DNA of 64,000 nucleotides from Halomonas halocynthiae DSM 14573 (GTDB lineage: Bacteria; Pseudomonadota; Gammaproteobacteria; Pseudomonadales; Halomonadaceae), in contig NZ_KE384440.1 in the NCBI RefSeq assembly GCF_000425725.1, forward strand, positions 256,317 to 320,316. Reading direction: 5' to 3'. Position 1 is the first letter of the stretch. Each line of letters starts with the position of its first letter. Below are positions 6,605 through 15,548 of the stretch, one piece after another. The position numbers and the translations under genes are program-made. Below the pieces are notes generated by a model that searched no databases, was not told where the DNA came from, and saw only the letters and a program-made list of their open reading frames with translations.

Positions 6605-7326
6605 CCAATGAGCAACATGAGCAAGTCCTGGAACTGGTGTACGCCACTGCCGAGGTGCTTGGCCAGGAAATGCGCCCATCCGCTGGGATGCTGATTGCTG
6701 AAGATCTGAGCGCTTACCCGTTTGATGAGATTCGCCGCGCCTTGGCCCGCTGCCGTGCTGAGCTATACGGCAAGCTGACCTTGGCGGCGATCATTGAACG
6801 CTTACCAAGTGCTAACGCTCATTTGAGCGGTAACGAAGCATGGGCGCTGGCGCTGCACAGCACTGACGAACAGGAAACCGTGGTGTGGACGCCAGAGATT
6901 GCCCGGGCGTTTTCAGCGGCCAAGCCGGTTCTGGATGGTCGCGACAAGGTGGGAGCTCGCATGGCGTTTTTGGCGGCTTATGAACGTGAGCTTGCCAGCG
7001 CTAAAGCCGAAGCGCGTCAGCCTGAATGGCAGGTTTCGCTGGGGCATGACCCGCAGCGCCGCGAGATCGTGATGAATGATGCCATCAATGCCGGAAAACT
7101 GCCTGCGCCAAAAGTGGCGAATCTACTGCCACCGCCAGATAAGCCGATCACTGAGCAAGGTAAGCGCCAGCGTAAGGCGGTGGTTAGCCAGCTGAGTGAC
7201 TTGATCAATCAGCCGGTTGGTCAGAAAGCCGAAGCCCGACGCGAAGCGCGTGAGCAGGAAGAAGCCCGCCGTCGTGAACTGTTGGAACAAGCTGGCGCGC
7301 CGCTGGCTGCAATGGGGAGTCGTTAA
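6595..7326 (+). CDS. probable replication partner protein (P-like position)
   Basis: 243 residues from ATG 6595 behind AGGAGGGA, overlapping the initiator stop by 10 bases. The N-terminal 90 residues are helical (AEVLGQEMRPSAGMLIAEDL, then FDEIRRALARCRAELYGKLT) and resemble the small helical domain of phage replication proteins that work after the initiator. The C-terminus is a long charged helix rich in Glu and Arg. No ATPase motif is present, so it is not a DnaC-type loader by itself; it may recruit host helicase. Assignment rests mainly on position. Confidence 0.45.
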   Translation: MPLTNEQHEQVLELVYATAEVLGQEMRPSAGMLIAEDLSAYPFDEIRRALARCRAELYGKLTLAAIIERLPSANAHLSGNEAWALALHSTDEQETVVWTPEIARAFSAAKPVLDGRDKVGARMAFLAAYERELASAKAEARQPEWQVSLGHDPQRREIVMNDAINAGKLPAPKVANLLPPPDKPITEQGKRQRKAVVSQLSDLINQPVGQKAEARREAREQEEARRRELLEQAGAPLAAMGSR

Positions 7327-7328
7327 TC

Positions 7329-7631
7329 ATGAATACTGCATTTCAACCCAGCGGCAATGAAGTCAAGCACGCCGCGTTTAAGGAGCACCGCCGTAGCGGG
7401 CGGTTATGCGCCAGCCGTCAGTGCGTGCTGGATGCCTTTTCCGCTGGCCCGATGGCACGTAATGAAGTTGCCGATGCAGCAGGCGTTCCGCTTTCGAGTG
7501 CGTGTGGCCGTTGTCGTGAGCTGCTCGATGCGGACCTGGTTCAGGTAACAGGTACTACTCAGGATAAACCGGCCCGCCAGCGGCTGGCACTGACGGATAA
7601 GGGGTGGAAAGCCATCGGGGAGTGCATCTAA
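7329..7631 (+). CDS. small winged-helix protein
   Basis: 100 residues. SRQCVLDAFSAGPMARNEVA followed by DAAGVPLSSACGRCRELLDA and QRLALTDKGWKAIGE is a classic winged-helix layout (two helices, recognition helix, wing, C-terminal helix). It is encoded three bases after the previous gene and its stop overlaps the next start (TAATG), so it belongs to the early operon. It could be a local regulator or a single-domain replication accessory; no closer family is recognised. Confidence 0.55.
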   Translation: MNTAFQPSGNEVKHAAFKEHRRSGRLCASRQCVLDAFSAGPMARNEVADAAGVPLSSACGRCRELLDADLVQVTGTTQDKPARQRLALTDKGWKAIGECI

Positions 7632-8194
7632 TGACGCTGAGTAACGTCGAACACCAGGTGTTGGCGCTGATCTGTGATGAGCACCGCCAGACCCACCGTG
7701 GCGCCAAGATCCCCATCATCTATGCGGGCATGGGTGCGACAACGTACCAGCAGAAGGCGCGCATCGTTGATGTGCTGCATTCCCTGAAAAACCGTGGGCG
7801 TCTTGCCCTGGGGGTCGGGCCTGATGTTTGGGTACCGGTCAATGACGCGCGGTTATCGCTGCACAATCAGAGCATCGAGCCAAAGCCAACATGTTTTAAG
7901 TGCACCATTGAGCTCTGCGAATTTGATGCAAAGCAATATGGACATATCTGCAACGACTGCTTTAAGCAGCTAACGGCTGATAGTGAGGCAGAGGCTCAGG
8001 AGTACAGCTCCACGGTGGAGCGCATTGGCGCACCACTGCCTGATGAGCTGCTTAACCGTTGCGCTGCTATGAATGCGGTGCTTCTGGCGCAGGCTGAGAA
8101 AGCCCACTCAGCAGGCGATCCCGAAGCGTGGCGGGATCTGGCCTGGCTGATCGAGACGGGTAAGCAGTTGGTAGCTGCTGGGGGTGAGTCATGA
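7631..8194 (+). CDS. early phage protein with zinc-ribbon motif
   Basis: 187 residues from ATG 7631, which overlaps the upstream TAA. The N-terminal 75 residues look like another winged helix (LSNVEHQVLALICDEHRQTH ... IVDVLHSLKNRGRLALG). At about 91-112, CFKCTIEL followed by HICNDCF gives two CxxC pairs able to bind zinc. The remainder is helical. Probably a nucleic-acid-binding early protein; precise function unknown. Confidence 0.5.
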   Translation: MTLSNVEHQVLALICDEHRQTHRGAKIPIIYAGMGATTYQQKARIVDVLHSLKNRGRLALGVGPDVWVPVNDARLSLHNQSIEPKPTCFKCTIELCEFDAKQYGHICNDCFKQLTADSEAEAQEYSSTVERIGAPLPDELLNRCAAMNAVLLAQAEKAHSAGDPEAWRDLAWLIETGKQLVAAGGES

Positions 8195-8313
8195 GCTGGC
8201 TCGAATTCTTGGCCGCGATAGGCGCTGGCGCTGTGCTCACACTGGTAGTTGAAGTGGCGTTTTTCTTTTGGGCAACGGGCGGTATGGACGAAAACGGGGA
8301 GGGTGGCCAATGA
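8191..8313 (+). CDS. 40-residue single-pass membrane peptide
   Basis: ATG 8191 overlaps the preceding stop (ATGA) and its own stop overlaps the next start (ATGA at 8310-8313), so it sits between two translationally coupled genes. The product MSWLEFLAAIGAGAVLTLVV... carries one membrane helix (about 4-28) and a short acidic tail (GGMDENGEGGQ). No family recognised. Confidence 0.5.
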   Translation: MSWLEFLAAIGAGAVLTLVVEVAFFFWATGGMDENGEGGQ

Positions 8314-8594
8314 AAGGCGGACTGCAAGCGCGCCGTGCGGGGATGCTGTGCCAGAACCCACGCTTTGCGCTCTATCTCGACCATCGTCGTCGTCGCTTCC
8401 ATCAGATGGCTTATGGCTTGATGCCTGATGGCACCCATACCAAGGAAGATTGCGAGGATTGGTTACGTGCCGCGTGTGGAGTGAAAAGCCGTGCTGAGCT
8501 GGATCATGACGACACAGCACGCGCAATGCTCGACAAAATTATTTCCGATTATAGCAATTGGGAGCGCCAGCAGCGGTCAGGGGGTGCAGCTTGA
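8310..8594 (+). CDS. small early phage protein
   Basis: 94 residues from ATG 8310 rather than the upstream frame extension, because of the ATGA coupling. Basic N-terminus with FALYLDHRRRRFHQM, then EDCEDWLRAACGVKSRAELD and a C-terminal helix. Proteins with this DxxxWLRxxxGVxSRAELD pattern occur in early regions of many siphovirus prophages; I know no assigned function. Confidence 0.5.
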   Translation: MKGGLQARRAGMLCQNPRFALYLDHRRRRFHQMAYGLMPDGTHTKEDCEDWLRAACGVKSRAELDHDDTARAMLDKIISDYSNWERQQRSGGAA

Positions 8595-9115
8595 CGTTAA
8601 ATATCCAGAAACCCAGGCGCCCACGTGCGCTGACCAAAAGCGGCGCGCCACGCAAGCGCCCAGTAGATTGGGAGGGCAAAGAACAAGCTTTATTAATCCG
8701 CTGGCTACTGGGCGAACGCCAGCGCGGCACGATGGTGGGGCGGCTCTACGATTTGACGTATCACGTGCCGAACGGTGGGCAGCGCAACAAGAAAACCGCC
8801 AGCGACCTAAAGCGCCAGGGTGTAAAGGCGGGTGTTAGCGACTTGGTGGTGATGGATGCGCGTGGCGGTTGGTTTGGGCTGTATATGGAATTTAAAGCCT
8901 CGCCACCGCATACCGCCGCCCTTGCTGAGAGTCAGCATGATTGGCTGGCGTTGGCAGAAAGTCGCGGGTATTGCGCTGTGTTGGCGGTGGGGCTAGAAGA
9001 GGCTAAGCGTGTGCTAAGTGAGTATGCGAGCTGGACGGATACCGGTAATTGGAATGGTCCTGGTCGTGAGCCAGTTGTGCCTATGAAAAGCTGTACCGAA
9101 TGGAGGAAGGGTTGA
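8591..9115 (+). CDS. VRR-NUC domain nuclease
   Basis: 174 residues if the TTG at 8591 is used; it overlaps the previous stop (TTGA) and follows CAGGGG. The VRR-NUC fold is visible: KEQALLIRWL near the start, HVPNGGQRNKKTASDLKRQG, then KAGVSDLVVMDARGG and LYMEFKASPPHTAALAESQ with the D-(x)n-E-x-K nuclease core, and RGYCAVLAVGLEEA at the end. VRR-NUC proteins are structure-selective or Holliday-junction nucleases; in phages they process replication intermediates before packaging. Confidence 0.8.
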   Translation: MTLNIQKPRRPRALTKSGAPRKRPVDWEGKEQALLIRWLLGERQRGTMVGRLYDLTYHVPNGGQRNKKTASDLKRQGVKAGVSDLVVMDARGGWFGLYMEFKASPPHTAALAESQHDWLALAESRGYCAVLAVGLEEAKRVLSEYASWTDTGNWNGPGREPVVPMKSCTEWRKG

Positions 9116-9759
9116 TGGGTATGGCACTGCGACAGGAGACGAGCATGGGGCAGGATTATCAGAAGATGCCGATCAAGGATCTGAAAGCGCTGGCGCGCCA
9201 GTGTCATGAAAACCACGATCCTGAAGCCGCCCGCGTGTTTGTTGATCGTGTGTTGGATATGGAGGTGGAGCGCCGCACTTGGTACGCACACGAGAACCCA
9301 GGCTTCCAGCCGTTCAGTTCGACCGCTAAGCTGGGAGAGCATCCAGGTGGCGGCACCGCCGCTGCCGATCCGCTAGTGTTGGCTTACGATAGGGGTATAC
9401 GCGTCCATGCTGCCCACGAAGAAGCACGCCAGTTCCTTGAATATGCACGCCTCAAGCCCCGTAACCTGCTGGCGGCACTTATTCAGTCAGCAAAAACAGA
9501 CCGGCGTGTCACCGGCCCTTGGGGTAAGAGTTACGACCAGATAGCTGCTGATACAGGCCTGTATGCACAGCGACTGGGGTTCTCTCCCGGCGTCATGCAC
9601 GGCAATACGCTGATGTGCTACGACACCATCAAGCATGATTCAGGCTGGCGCGAGCAAGTAGAGACAAAGCACGTTGTTCCGCTGTTTAGAAACGGCCAGG
9701 CCGTGAAGGATGCCGCAAAGCAGGCGAGGGTAGAGCTGTTGCTTTTGGCCAAGATATAA
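9115..9759 (+). CDS. last early-operon gene, possible late-gene regulator
   Basis: 214 residues. The start is at ATG 9115 (TGATG overlap with the VRR-NUC stop, ribosome site GAGGAAGGG); ATG 9145 is an alternative. Helical throughout (LKALARQCHENHDPEAARVF; VHAAHEEARQFLEYARLKP). No zinc finger or known antiterminator motif is visible. Its position at the end of the early operon, directly before terminators and the lysis genes, is where Q-type antiterminators sit in lambdoid phages, but that role is inferred from place only. Confidence 0.4.
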   Translation: MGMALRQETSMGQDYQKMPIKDLKALARQCHENHDPEAARVFVDRVLDMEVERRTWYAHENPGFQPFSSTAKLGEHPGGGTAAADPLVLAYDRGIRVHAAHEEARQFLEYARLKPRNLLAALIQSAKTDRRVTGPWGKSYDQIAADTGLYAQRLGFSPGVMHGNTLMCYDTIKHDSGWREQVETKHVVPLFRNGQAVKDAAKQARVELLLLAKI

Positions 9760-9847
9760 ATCAGCACCTATATGTTGTATTAGCTCCACGGTTGTCCTAC
9801 TATGCTTTTAGGCTGGCGCTAAATGTCGCTAGCCGCCACACACCATA

Positions 9848-9879
9848 AAGCCCTGCCGGGTTATCTCGGCGGGGCTTTT
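9848..9879 (+). terminator. terminator after early operon
   Basis: AAGCCCTGCCG (9848-9858) pairs with CGGCGGGGCTT (one G-U pair), followed by TTTT. It separates the early operon from the lysis genes and would be a natural target for late antitermination. Confidence 0.7.
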
Positions 9880-9944
9880 GCGTTTCTAGCGGGTGGGACA
9901 AACGGTTAACCAGTTGTTTCGATCGCCGCCACCTGGCGTTTTAT

Positions 9945-9968
9945 GCCCGTCTCCTTGCGGGCTTTTTT
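9945..9968 (+). terminator. terminator-like hairpin just before endolysin gene
   Basis: GCCCG (9945-9949) pairs with CGGGC (9958-9962) and is followed by six T. The endolysin ATG is only 18 bases further on. One of a set of similar hairpins before phage late genes. Confidence 0.65.
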
Positions 9969-9985
9969 ATTCCCGAGGTTTCGCC

Positions 9986-10606
9986 ATGACTTTTCTATTC
10001 ATGCACGAAGTGCCGCAGAAGGGAGAAGTCACCTACACCCCGCAGCCCTTTCTGCTGCCTTGGGGTGCCAAGGTAAGCGATCCCTTCGTTACCAAGCTGC
10101 TCGATATTTGCAACCGCATGGGCTGGGGCCCTGATCTGGCTGACGAGCTAATGGGCTGCATGGCCTTTGAGTCCGCTCGCACGTTCTCTCCTTCCGTACG
10201 CAATGCGGCAGGCAGCGGAGCCACTGGTTTGATCCAGTTTATGCCCGCAACCGCTCGCGACCTTGGCACGACTACAGGCGCTCTCGCTCGCATGAGCGAC
10301 GTTGACCAGCTTGAGTACGTTTACCGCTACTTCACAAAGTACCGATGGCATGAGCGCGTGAAGCAGCTTGAAGACATGTACATGGCGATTCTTATGCCCA
10401 AGTACATCAGCTACCCGCTAGGCGCCGTGCTGTTTAATGATGGCACGCGAGCGTATACGCAGAATCGCGGATTAGACGCAGATCAAGATGGGCGTATCAC
10501 CAAGGCGGAAGCGGCTGCAAAAGTCCGTGCTGTTTACACGGAGGGCTTCGCCAGCGGCAATGCCAGGGAAGTCTTTTACAATGAAATTGATGCTGAGGTC
10601 GTCTAA
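9986..10606 (+). CDS. endolysin, lytic transglycosylase type
   Basis: 206 residues from ATG 9986; the frame extends upstream but would cross the hairpin at 9945. Residues 53-80 (ELMGCMAFESARTFSPSVRN, AAGSGATGLIQFMPATA) match the SLT lysozyme-like fold with E in MAFES as the catalytic acid and the GLIQFMP motif. These enzymes cleave the MurNAc-GlcNAc bond of peptidoglycan to release phage. No signal peptide is present, so export depends on the holin encoded next. Near the C-terminus DADQDGRITKAEA is an EF-hand-like calcium loop. Confidence 0.85.
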   Translation: MTFLFMHEVPQKGEVTYTPQPFLLPWGAKVSDPFVTKLLDICNRMGWGPDLADELMGCMAFESARTFSPSVRNAAGSGATGLIQFMPATARDLGTTTGALARMSDVDQLEYVYRYFTKYRWHERVKQLEDMYMAILMPKYISYPLGAVLFNDGTRAYTQNRGLDADQDGRITKAEAAAKVRAVYTEGFASGNAREVFYNEIDAEVV

Positions 10607-10923
10607 TGCCATGGCGCAATTCTGGATTGTTGCAAGAGATGCTGCTGGCGTTCACGTTAGCGGGAGCGGTGATTATGGGCTTTATCGCTAAAATCGCAGC
10701 TGAAATCAAAAGCGGAGAGCGCGAAAAGTTTTTTACCAGGCGCCTTCTGCTGGACGTGCCTGCAATGGCTGTCATGTTTGCCATTGCCGCCGGGGTCAGT
10801 GAGCGATACGGATTAGTGGGCTGGCAGTCTACCGGCGTTGGCATGATCGCTGGCTATGTGGGCCCTCGTGGCATCGACATCATTCTAATGGCGGTCGCTG
10901 ATCGCGTGCGAGGCGGCAAGTGA
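10606..10923 (+). CDS. holin, LydA-like
   Basis: 105 residues; TAATG overlap with the endolysin stop. Three hydrophobic segments can be drawn (about 12-30, 46-62, 72-95) with a charged loop KSGEREKFFTRR between the first two. Size, topology and position between endolysin and spanins fit a class I holin of the LydA/phage_holin_3 group that forms the pores letting endolysin reach the cell wall. Confidence 0.75.
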   Translation: MPWRNSGLLQEMLLAFTLAGAVIMGFIAKIAAEIKSGEREKFFTRRLLLDVPAMAVMFAIAAGVSERYGLVGWQSTGVGMIAGYVGPRGIDIILMAVADRVRGGK

Positions 10924-11129
10924 AGTTGACCGACGACTCAAAGCATTGGAGTAAGTTTTGGAGTGTGCGGCTCTCCATGCTGGCAGCGGTGCTCGCAGCC
11001 CTTGAGGCCAGCCTGCCGCTCTGGCAAGACGTTGTGCCTGCCGGTGCGTTTGCTGCTGCATCTACCAGCGTGGCGATGCTTGCCGCTGGGGCGCGTGTCG
11101 TAAAGCAGTCCATCAAGGGGCGTGACTGA
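10920..11129 (+). CDS. small lysis-cassette membrane protein (DUF7940-like)
   Basis: 69 residues from a GTG start overlapping the holin stop (GTGA). MKLTDDSKHWSKFWSVRL precedes two hydrophobic segments (VRLSMLAAVLAALEASLPL and AGAFAAASTSVAMLAAGA) and a basic tail. This is the pattern of a small family next to phage endolysins, often labelled DUF7940 or second holin. It may be an antiholin or holin partner. Confidence 0.6.
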   Translation: MKLTDDSKHWSKFWSVRLSMLAAVLAALEASLPLWQDVVPAGAFAAASTSVAMLAAGARVVKQSIKGRD

Positions 11130-11545
11130 TGATTGCTTCATTGAAGGCAAAAGCGATAACCGGCGGCGTGACTGCCTTGCTCCTGGTCTCAGCTTACGGT
11201 TACTGGCAGTACATCACCGGTGAGCGTGACGCCTATCAGGCTGAGGCTCAGCGCCAGCAGGCAAGGGCAGACGTACTGCAAGAGCACCAACAGTGGCAGC
11301 GTCAGCAGATTCAGGTGCTCAACGATGCGCTAGCAGAGCGCGACCAGGCGTTGGCTGTCATCGCTGACGATATAAGCGCCAGCAAAGCGGCGCTCCAACA
11401 GTTGGGAGAGACCGATGGTGAAGCGCGTGACTGGCTTGATCGTGATGTGCCTACTGGTATTGATGACTGGTTGCGCCAGCTCCAGCAGCCCAGCCCCGGT
11501 GATGGTGTGCGACTGCCCGACGATACCGGCACACCTGACGGCTAA
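11129..11545 (+). CDS. inner-membrane spanin subunit (Rz-like)
   Basis: 138 residues. An N-terminal membrane anchor (about 10-27, ITGGVTALLLVSAYGYWQY) is followed by a long periplasmic coiled coil rich in Gln, Arg and Glu. This is the i-spanin design: it spans the periplasm with the Rz1 lipoprotein and fuses the two membranes in the last step of lysis. The Rz1-like gene starts inside it in another frame (11415), the usual nested arrangement. Start and stop are shared with neighbours by ATG/TGA overlaps. Confidence 0.8.
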   Translation: MIASLKAKAITGGVTALLLVSAYGYWQYITGERDAYQAEAQRQQARADVLQEHQQWQRQQIQVLNDALAERDQALAVIADDISASKAALQQLGETDGEARDWLDRDVPTGIDDWLRQLQQPSPGDGVRLPDDTGTPDG

Positions 11546-11690
11546 GCTACCCACGCCTGAGCGCATACTGCAAAGCCAACGCGGTTTGCTTTTATGGCTC
11601 GCTGAGTATGAGGCATTGAGACGCCGCGCTAACGCTGACCGCGCGGCGGTGGTGGAGATCATGCGCGTGGGCGAAGAGGATGACGATTAA
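11415..11690 (+). CDS. outer-membrane spanin lipoprotein (Rz1-like)
   Basis: 91 residues, nested for 131 bases in the Rz-like gene and continuing beyond it. The signal peptide VTGLIVMCLLVLMTG is followed directly by a lipobox cysteine (LMTGC), then SSSSPAPVMVCDCP. It should be acylated and placed in the outer membrane, binding the C-terminus of the i-spanin. At 91 residues it is longer than lambda Rz1 (60 as precursor), with an added helical C-terminus. Confidence 0.8.
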   Translation: MVKRVTGLIVMCLLVLMTGCASSSSPAPVMVCDCPTIPAHLTAKLPTPERILQSQRGLLLWLAEYEALRRRANADRAAVVEIMRVGEEDDD

Positions 11691-12052
11691 TGCCAGCACG
11701 CACACCAACACCTTGCCGCGACAAGCTTTGCCGCAACACTACCCGCCACGCCCATGGCTACTGTGATGATCATGCTGACAAGGCTAAAGCGTGGAGCCGT
11801 GGCCGTGGTGGTCGTGGGCGTGGTGGTCGAGCGTGGCGTCGTTTGCGTGATTCAGTAGCTGAGCGTGATCGCTATCTGTGCCAGGAGTGCAAACGGCAAG
11901 GCAGAGTGACGCCATTTCAGTCAGTGGATCACATCGTCCCAGAAGCCGAGGGCGGCCGATCAGTGCCGTCTAACCTTGAGGCCCTGTGCGGGCCTTGCCA
12001 CAAAGTGAAGACGCAAGCTGAGTCACTGCGCGCCCGTCAGCGCGGCGGCTGA
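11690..12052 (+). CDS. HNH endonuclease next to terminase
   Basis: 120 residues. CQECKRQG, SVDHIVPEAEGG and LEALCGPCHKVKT give the zinc-bound HNH fold with DH as metal and catalytic residues. The N-terminus is Cys-rich and Arg/Gly-rich. HNH proteins in this position (for example HK97 gp74) are needed with the terminase for specific cos cleavage and head packaging. It immediately precedes the candidate cos region and terS. Confidence 0.85.
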   Translation: MPARTPTPCRDKLCRNTTRHAHGYCDDHADKAKAWSRGRGGRGRGGRAWRRLRDSVAERDRYLCQECKRQGRVTPFQSVDHIVPEAEGGRSVPSNLEALCGPCHKVKTQAESLRARQRGG

Positions 12053-12160
12053 CACCCCCAGGGGGGTGGTCAAATCTCTACAGGTCTGGCGCGCGGACAC
12101 CGCACCCCCAGTCATTTTTTTATGCGTGAGAAATAACGAAACTTTTTTCGGAGGTCTGGA
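12050..12160. other. candidate cos site and terS leader
   Basis: The 108-base gap between HNH and TerS contains CCCCAGGGGGGTGGTCAAAT then CTCTACAGG (12056-12084). A run of this type (GGGGG...TCAAATCTCTACAG) is, from memory, common before P27-family terminases in cos phages. It is GC-rich then AT-rich. No gene is seen. Cleavage position cannot be read from sequence. Confidence 0.45.
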
Positions 12161-12618
12161 TGGGTAATGAAGCGGCCGTCCGGGCATCGGGTGGTGGTCG
12201 AAAACGCAAAACCTCCGTCCAACATAAAAGCTCAATTTCTCGTATTGCACCGCCGCCAGAACTGATTGATGAAACCGCTGTTCGGATCTGGAAAACCCAA
12301 AGCAAGATCCTGATCGAGCGAGGGACGTTTGAACCTGAAGATGCTCCCTTGCTGCTGGCCTACTGTAATAGCTTCGCTTACATGATTCGCGCCGACCTTC
12401 AAATAACCGACTGGGCAAACCCGCACGGTGGCATGGTGGTTGAAACAGCAGACGGCAGCATTAAGAAGTCACCTTACGTCGCTGCCCGTAATGATTACAT
12501 CGCGCAATTATCGCGCCTCGGCTCATTGCTCGGACTGGACCCACTGACCCGCCTGCGCATGCTGGGCGGGGGTGGCGAAGGTGGCGGCGAAGAGGGTAAC
12601 GAATTCGACGAGTTCTAA
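12160..12618 (+). CDS. terS: terminase small subunit, P27 family
   Basis: 152 residues; ribosome site CGGAGG. IAPPPELIDETAVRIWKTQS, LLLAYCNSFAYMIRADLQI, then KKSPYVAARNDYIAQLSRLG and LGLDPLTRLRM match the P27-type small terminase, which recognises the packaging site and recruits the large subunit. The C-terminus is Gly/Glu-rich. Four bases separate it from terL. Confidence 0.85.
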   Translation: MGNEAAVRASGGGRKRKTSVQHKSSISRIAPPPELIDETAVRIWKTQSKILIERGTFEPEDAPLLLAYCNSFAYMIRADLQITDWANPHGGMVVETADGSIKKSPYVAARNDYIAQLSRLGSLLGLDPLTRLRMLGGGGEGGGEEGNEFDEF

Positions 12619-12621
12619 TCT

Positions 12622-14334
12622 ATGGCCGCATATCCTAACGTCAACGCGGCGCAGAAGTACGCGCGCGACGTGGTGGGCGGCCGGATCCCAGCCTGCCAAT
12701 ACGTTCAGCAGGCCTGCGCTAGACACCTCAACGATTCAAAGGCCAGCAAGGCAAAGAGCTATCCATTCCGATTTGATCGGGACAAAGCCGAACGGGTATG
12801 CCGGTTCATCCAGTTGATGCCACACACCAAAGGCAAGTGGGCGCGCGGCAAGCAACGTATCACGTTGGAACCCTGGCAGCTGTTCATGTTCTCGATGCTG
12901 TATGGCTGGGTACGCAAAGCGGATAAAACACGCCGCTACCGTGAAGCCTACATCGAGGTGCCCCGCAAGAATGGCAAGTCGATCATCGCCGCTGGCGCTG
13001 GCATCTATGCATTCTGCGCTGACAACGAATACGGCGCTGAGGTTTATTGCGGCGCCACCAGCGAGAAGCAGGCCTGGGAGGTTTTCAAGCCTGCGCTGGA
13101 GATGGCAAAGAAACTGCCCACCCTGCGCAAGCGTTTTGGCATTGTGCCCTGGGCAAAGAAGCTGGAACGCACCGACGGCAGTAAGTTCGAGCCGGTGATC
13201 GGTGACCCGGGCGATGGTTCAAGCCCCAGTATGGCGATCATCGACGAGTACCACGAGCACCCAGATTCGCGTTTGTACGACACGATGATTACCGGCCAGG
13301 GCGCGCGGGATCAGCCTTTGGTGCTGGTGATTACAACGGCAGGTTTTGATATAGCCGGACCCTGCTACGGCATGCGTGAACGCAGTATTGAAATGCTCGA
13401 AGGTGTGCAGACCGATGACGAGCTGTTTGCCATCATCTATACAATCGACAAAGACGACGACTGGACCACCAAAGACGCCCTTATTAAAGCCAACCCCAAC
13501 GCGGGTGTATCCGTTGGGCTGGACTACCTGGTTGCCCGCCAGCAAGCCGCGATTAAACGCGCGCGCATTGCCAACAGCTTTAAAACCAAGCACCTCAACC
13601 TGTGGGTATCCTCGAAAGAGGGCTTCTTCAACATGCAGAGTTGGGAAGCGTGTGAAGACCGCACGCTGACCGTTGAGCAATTCCAGGGTGTTGACTGCTA
13701 TTACGGCTTTGACCTGGCGCGGAAGCTCGATTTGACCGGCATGGTTCGCGTGTTTGTTCAGCAGATCGACGGACGAACCCATTACTACTGCATCGGCCCT
13801 ACGTTCTGGGTGCCCGAGGATACGGTATTCAACGACGAAGACCGCCGCACAGCAGAGCGCTATCAGGCCTGGGTAGAAGCCAAACAGCTGGAAAGCACCG
13901 ACGGCGCTGAGATTGATTATCGGGAAGTGCTGGCACAAGCGAAAGAAGCGCATCTTCAGGCTCCTGCCATTCAGTCAGGCATTGACCCTCACGGCGCTGC
14001 GAATTTATCGCACCAGTTGGATGATGCAGGACTTAACCCCGTCACCATTCAGCAGGGTTACAAGAATTTGTCTGACCCCATGAAAGAATTAGAGGCCGCT
14101 ATTCTGACCGGACGCTTCCACCATGATGGCCACCCCATCATGACCTGGTGTATGGGCAATGTCGTTGCCAAATACTTGCCCGGCAATGATGACGTAATGA
14201 GGCCAATCAAGCAGGGGAATCAGAATAAGATCGATGGAGCGGTTGCTCTGATCATTGCCATCGGGCGAGCAATGGTACCTCAAGAAGACGACCTTTCAGA
14301 CCACCTTGAAGAACATGGCATCCGCACCCTATGA
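12622..14334 (+). CDS. terL: terminase large subunit
   Basis: 570 residues, normal for HK97-type TerL. Walker A-like VPRKNGKS near residue 113, Walker [11 protein letters not shown] near 200, an ITTAG coupling motif, and a C-terminal RNase H-like nuclease with [14 protein letters not shown] and [15 protein letters not shown]. It powers DNA translocation into the prohead and cuts concatemers. The stop overlaps the portal start. Confidence 0.95.
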   Translation: MAAYPNVNAAQKYARDVVGGRIPACQYVQQACARHLNDSKASKAKSYPFRFDRDKAERVCRFIQLMPHTKGKWARGKQRITLEPWQLFMFSMLYGWVRKADKTRRYREAYIEVPRKNGKSIIAAGAGIYAFCADNEYGAEVYCGATSEKQAWEVFKPALEMAKKLPTLRKRFGIVPWAKKLERTDGSKFEPVIGDPGDGSSPSMAIIDEYHEHPDSRLYDTMITGQGARDQPLVLVITTAGFDIAGPCYGMRERSIEMLEGVQTDDELFAIIYTIDKDDDWTTKDALIKANPNAGVSVGLDYLVARQQAAIKRARIANSFKTKHLNLWVSSKEGFFNMQSWEACEDRTLTVEQFQGVDCYYGFDLARKLDLTGMVRVFVQQIDGRTHYYCIGPTFWVPEDTVFNDEDRRTAERYQAWVEAKQLESTDGAEIDYREVLAQAKEAHLQAPAIQSGIDPHGAANLSHQLDDAGLNPVTIQQGYKNLSDPMKELEAAILTGRFHHDGHPIMTWCMGNVVAKYLPGNDDVMRPIKQGNQNKIDGAVALIIAIGRAMVPQEDDLSDHLEEHGIRTL

Positions 14335-15548
14335 AATTTCTATCCAAGCTTTTCAGCCGCAAGAGCACGGCCATTGATACGCCCCAGGCGCTCGCTGAAG
14401 AGCTGGGTGTTACCTACGACTCAATCAGCGGTCGTCGCGTATCGGGTGGCCAGGCCATGCGGCTATCAACCGTATTCGGTTGCATCCGCGTTCTATCAGA
14501 ATCAGTAGGCATGCTGCCGTGTCGGCTAATGGAGCAAAACGGCCGGACGCGCACACCAGCCCAAGATCATCCGCTTTACCGGTTACTGAACGTAGCGCCC
14601 AACGATTACATGACAGCCCAAGAGTTTTGGGAGCTTTTGATTACCTGCTTGTGCCTACGAGGCAATTTTTACGCCTACAAAGTGCATGGGCTGGGTGATC
14701 GAGTAGCAGAGATACTACCGCTTGACCCTGGATCAGTAGAGCCAAAGTTAGACAGCAGCTGGAACCCTGTTTACCGCGTCACGTTTAAAGACGGCACCAC
14801 GGATGTGCTAGGGCAAGACAAGATCTGGCATGTTCGTCTGATGACGCTTGACGGGTTAATAGGCCTGAACCCAGTGGCGTATGCCCGTGAAGCCATCGCA
14901 CTGGGGCTGGATACGGAAGAGCATGGCGCCCGTCTATTCAAGAATGGCGCCGTGACAACAGGGGTTCTGCAAACAGAACAGACGCTGAGCGATAACGCCT
15001 ATAACCGCCTGAAGAAAGATTTTGAAGAACGTCATGGTGGGCTAGCCAATAACCACAAGCCGATGATTCTGGAAGGCGGCTTACAGTGGAAGCCTATATC
15101 GCTAAACGCAGAAGACAGCCAGTTCCTTGAAACACGTAAATTCCAGCGTGATGAGATCTGCGCCATCTTTCGTGTGCCGCCGCACCTAGTGGCCAATATG
15201 GAACGGGCAACGTTTTCCAATATCGAGCACCAGGGGCTGAACTTTGTTAACTACTCGCTGGTGCCGTACCTGACCCGTATTGAAAAGCGTGTGCTGGTCG
15301 GTTTGATGGAACGACAAGATCAAAGTCGTTACTACGCCAAATTTAATACTGGCGCGCTCCTGCGTGGTGACCTTAAAGCCCGCTATGAAAGCTACGGCAA
15401 GGGCATTCAGTGGGGAATATTGAGCCCGAACGATTGCCGTGAACTTGAAGATCTGAATGACCGTGAAGGCGGGGATGTTTATCTCACCCCCACCAACATG
15501 ACCACCAACCCCGAAGGCGCAAACAGTGAAGGAACATCAAATACCTGA
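14331..15548 (+). CDS. portal protein, HK97 family
   Basis: 405 residues. [38 protein letters not shown], then [20 protein letters not shown] and [20 protein letters not shown] are hallmark stretches of the HK97-type portal, which forms the dodecameric DNA channel at one capsid vertex. The ATG overlaps the terL stop by four bases. Confidence 0.95.
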   Translation: MKFLSKLFSRKSTAIDTPQALAEELGVTYDSISGRRVSGGQAMRLSTVFGCIRVLSESVGMLPCRLMEQNGRTRTPAQDHPLYRLLNVAPNDYMTAQEFWELLITCLCLRGNFYAYKVHGLGDRVAEILPLDPGSVEPKLDSSWNPVYRVTFKDGTTDVLGQDKIWHVRLMTLDGLIGLNPVAYAREAIALGLDTEEHGARLFKNGAVTTGVLQTEQTLSDNAYNRLKKDFEERHGGLANNHKPMILEGGLQWKPISLNAEDSQFLETRKFQRDEICAIFRVPPHLVANMERATFSNIEHQGLNFVNYSLVPYLTRIEKRVLVGLMERQDQSRYYAKFNTGALLRGDLKARYESYGKGIQWGILSPNDCRELEDLNDREGGDVYLTPTNMTTNPEGANSEGTSNT

